From Cyanobacteria bacterium REEB67 (GTDB taxonomy: Bacteria; Cyanobacteriota; Vampirovibrionia; Obscuribacterales; Obscuribacteraceae), in assembly GCA_018971775.1 (NCBI GenBank), contig JAGXAB010000007.1, positions 1 to 64,000 on the forward strand: DNA of 64,000 nucleotides, in the 5' to 3' direction. The translations under genes were made by a program, and so were the position numbers. The notes beneath the pieces were generated by a model, which made no database searches, had not been told where the DNA came from, and saw only the letters and a program-made list of their open reading frames with translations. Of this stretch, positions 62,057 to 64,000 are shown in pieces (position 1 is the first letter of the stretch; the number at the start of each line of letters is the position of its first letter).

Positions 62057-63313
62057 ATGAAAAACCTGACCACCGGCACCTTCCGTTCGCTGAACAATTA
62101 CAACTACAGACTCTGGGCTGGAGGAGCGATCGTCTCCAATGTCGGCACCTGGATGCAGCGTACGGCGCAGGACTGGATCGTCCTCACCCAACTGACCAAC
62201 CACAATGCGACAGCGGTCGGCATCGTCATGTCACTGCAATTTGGCCCGCAAATCCTCATGCTGCCCTGGACCGGTTACGCAGCCGATCACATGGACCGCC
62301 GCAAATTGCTCCTCGCCACACAAGGTGTGATGGGCGCCCTCGCCCTTGGTCTGGGCATACTCACATTGACCGGCCTGATCCAGCTCTGGGAAGTCTATGT
62401 CTTTGCCTTCCTGCTCGGCTGTGCCGCCGCCTTCGACGCACCAGCCAGGCAGACTTTCGTCGGTGAAATGGTCGGCGAAGACGATATCTCCAATGCTGTC
62501 GGCTTGAACAGCACTTCTTTCAACATCGGCCGCATGATCGGCCCGGCCATTGCCGGTGTGCTTATCGCCAGCGTCGGCTCGGGCTGGGTGTTTCTAATAA
62601 ATGCTGCTTCCTTTGCGGCGGTGATTTGCTCGCTCAGCTTCTTGCGCATTCACGAACTGCACAAAAACGAAAAAGCCAAACACACCAGTAAAAGCTTCAT
62701 CGAAGGCTTCAGCTATGTCTGGAAGCGCCCCGACCTGCGCGCCCTTCTGCTCATGCTCTTTCTCATGGGCACCTTCGGCTACAACTTCGCCATCTATATT
62801 TCAACGATGACAGTGACGGCCTTTCATGCCGGGTCGGCGCAGTATGGCCTCGTCACATCGATTATGGCGGTCGGCTCAGTGACGGGCGCATTGCTATCGG
62901 CCAAACGTGCCAAACCGCACATCAAAATCATCCTGGCGGCGGCTTTCTCTTTTGCCGTTGGCTTACTGATCGCGGCACTAATGCCCAATTACTTGCTCTT
63001 TGCCATCGCTCTCATGGTCGTGGGCATTTCGGCGCAGACATTCAGTACAACGACAATCAGTACAGTGCAGCTGACAACCGAGCCCCAGATGCGCGGCCGG
63101 GTCATGGCGATTTTGCTGGCCGTGGCGCTGGGCGGCACGCCAATCGGCGCACCGATAGTGGGTTGGGTCGCCGATCATTTCGGTCCGCGCTGGGCGATGG
63201 GAGTGGGCATCGCCGCCGGTTTTGCAGCGACCATCGTCGGCCTCGTACACATAGCCAAACACGGCAAAGGAAAACCGACACCGACAGAAGCGAACGTCGA
63301 ATGCTTAAGGTAA
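62057..63313 (+). CDS. MFS efflux transporter (MFS_3/EntS-like)
   Basis: A 418-residue protein with about 12 hydrophobic segments. Its beginning FRSLNNYNYRLWAGGAIVSNVGTWMQRTAQDWIV and the block AFDAPARQTFVGEMVGEDDISNAVGLNSTSFNIGRMIGPAIAGVLI are typical of the MFS_3 (DUF894) branch of drug or siderophore exporters. It is the likely target of the MarR regulator encoded upstream. The ATG at 62057 is chosen over a TTG at 62045 that would overlap marR. Confidence 0.9.
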   Translation: MKNLTTGTFRSLNNYNYRLWAGGAIVSNVGTWMQRTAQDWIVLTQLTNHNATAVGIVMSLQFGPQILMLPWTGYAADHMDRRKLLLATQGVMGALALGLGILTLTGLIQLWEVYVFAFLLGCAAAFDAPARQTFVGEMVGEDDISNAVGLNSTSFNIGRMIGPAIAGVLIASVGSGWVFLINAASFAAVICSLSFLRIHELHKNEKAKHTSKSFIEGFSYVWKRPDLRALLLMLFLMGTFGYNFAIYISTMTVTAFHAGSAQYGLVTSIMAVGSVTGALLSAKRAKPHIKIILAAAFSFAVGLLIAALMPNYLLFAIALMVVGISAQTFSTTTISTVQLTTEPQMRGRVMAILLAVALGGTPIGAPIVGWVADHFGPRWAMGVGIAAGFAATIVGLVHIAKHGKGKPTPTEANVECLR

Positions 63314-63325
63314 AATGAGCTCATA

Positions 63326-64000
63326 ATGACTGACAAAAATTCAAAAGATTCGGTCTCTGAAACTGACGAAGGAGGAGACAATGAGCTCGTCCCCTCCTTC
63401 GTTCCTTACTTAGCCGTCGTCTTGGGCTTGATGGAAAAAGACAAAGGTTCTCCACTCACGGAAGAGGAAGTCAACAAAATTCTGGACGGCGCAACCTGCA
63501 TGATGATGCGTCGCAGTTATTACGAAAAAATGGAGCGCCCTTACCGCGACGTCAACCCCAAAAACGTCTGGGCTGATTGGCACCGCGTGCGCAGTGAAGT
63601 TGTGAGTTGTTATGCACCAATTTTTGTGCTCACCGTGCCCGTCAGCTCCGAAGTACTCCCGGCAGCGGAAGCAAAATTAATAGAATTAGGCATGACATAT
63701 CTAGTAGTTCAATACAGACCAGATCTAGTCGAATATTTCCGACACAAAGCCTCCAAATATGAGCCCGTGCTCGATGACGCTGCGTATGAAAGAATTGGAC
63801 AACATCAAATATCGGTCGAAATCAGAGGCAAATCATTTACCGCCCGAGAATCGCTTAAAGAATCGCTAAACACCCTTAAACTAATCAAAGATTTAATTGG
63901 AATAGGAGCTATTGCGGTGTGTTGCGACAGTTCTTCTCTGACACATTCAAACGAAAAATGGCTTGAATTAGCAGAGGAAGCTGAAGTCGATTTTGAAGAA
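63326..64000 (+). CDS. Hypothetical protein, cut by right edge
   Basis: A frame open from an ATG at 63326 to the end of the window, 225 residues visible. It is soluble and acidic at both ends of the visible part, with two hydrophobic strands (FVPYLAVVLGLM, PIFVLTVPV) and a mixed alpha/beta look. GC content falls in the second half (from about 63660) with more A-ending codons than in neighbours. I recognise no family. No good ribosome site precedes the ATG. Confidence 0.65.
   Translation, partial: MTDKNSKDSVSETDEGGDNELVPSFVPYLAVVLGLMEKDKGSPLTEEEVNKILDGATCMMMRRSYYEKMERPYRDVNPKNVWADWHRVRSEVVSCYAPIFVLTVPVSSEVLPAAEAKLIELGMTYLVVQYRPDLVEYFRHKASKYEPVLDDAAYERIGQHQISVEIRGKSFTARESLKESLNTLKLIKDLIGIGAIAVCCDSSSLTHSNEKWLELAEEAEVDFEE

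Overview
Gene content suggests a Gram-negative, non-photosynthetic bacterium with moderate to high GC. The evidence is an ADP-heptose pathway nucleotidyltransferase, an AMIN/TPR envelope protein, an HtpX protease, a c-type cytochrome, an MglA-type GTPase beside a DUF4388 protein, and methylmalonyl-CoA epimerase. The mixture resembles Melainabacteria/Vampirovibrionia such as Obscuribacterales. That placement is an inference from memory, not a search. I saw no tRNA, rRNA, CRISPR array or complete insertion sequence.

Region 1 (1-15.5 kb). A partial cytochrome c, three small genes and a stand-alone M17 N-terminal-type domain come first. Two convergent operons follow. On the + strand (4610-9542) lie a 1049-aa TPM-domain protein with a long helical tail and two near-identical PspA-like helical proteins. 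On the - strand (15525 back to 9814) lie a 700-aa polytopic protein, a third PspA-like paralogue, a four-helix membrane protein, a 480-aa membrane-anchored helical protein that I align to the tail of the TPM protein, and a 240-aa soluble protein. The shared families suggest one undescribed envelope system.

Region 2 (15.9-27 kb). It holds a dienoyl-CoA isomerase-type crotonase, a four-gene Nudix operon, and a purine salvage operon. The salvage operon is phosphopentomutase, a PNP-like protein without catalytic residues, and a catalytic PNP lacking one loop. A Gly/Tyr-rich secreted protein, a MerR-type regulator with a huge disordered region and an HD hydrolase follow.

Region 3 (27-44 kb). A TPR protein and a GH133 glycogen-debranching enzyme are followed by a GGDEF diguanylate cyclase, a DUF4388 protein with a degenerate GGDEF domain, and MglA. 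Next come a His-rich protein, a BT1-type transporter, an AtNUDX14-like Nudix protein, DUF4419, an S53 peptidase, HtpX, a zinc-ribbon protein and an M15-like peptidase.

Region 4 (43.7-55 kb). The heptose adenylyltransferase is convergent with an AMIN/TPR protein. Then comes a tight + strand run: methylmalonyl-CoA epimerase, a NadR-type kinase, an alcohol dehydrogenase with a broken nucleotide-binding loop, asparagine synthase, a methyltransferase, an Fe/2OG oxygenase and an A-T-R NRPS-like enzyme. The last four or five form a compact candidate biosynthetic cluster.

Region 5 (55-64 kb). It contains a disrupted small membrane gene, a tandem fusion of two NadD-like domains of which only the first keeps its HxGH motif, a Dcp-type oligopeptidase, and a transposase-like zinc-ribbon plus winged-helix gene. 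That gene is flanked by two arrays of three repeats each, in inverted orientation and helically phased. Remnants of a sensor-kinase operon, a MarR/MFS pair and a partial unknown gene end the window.
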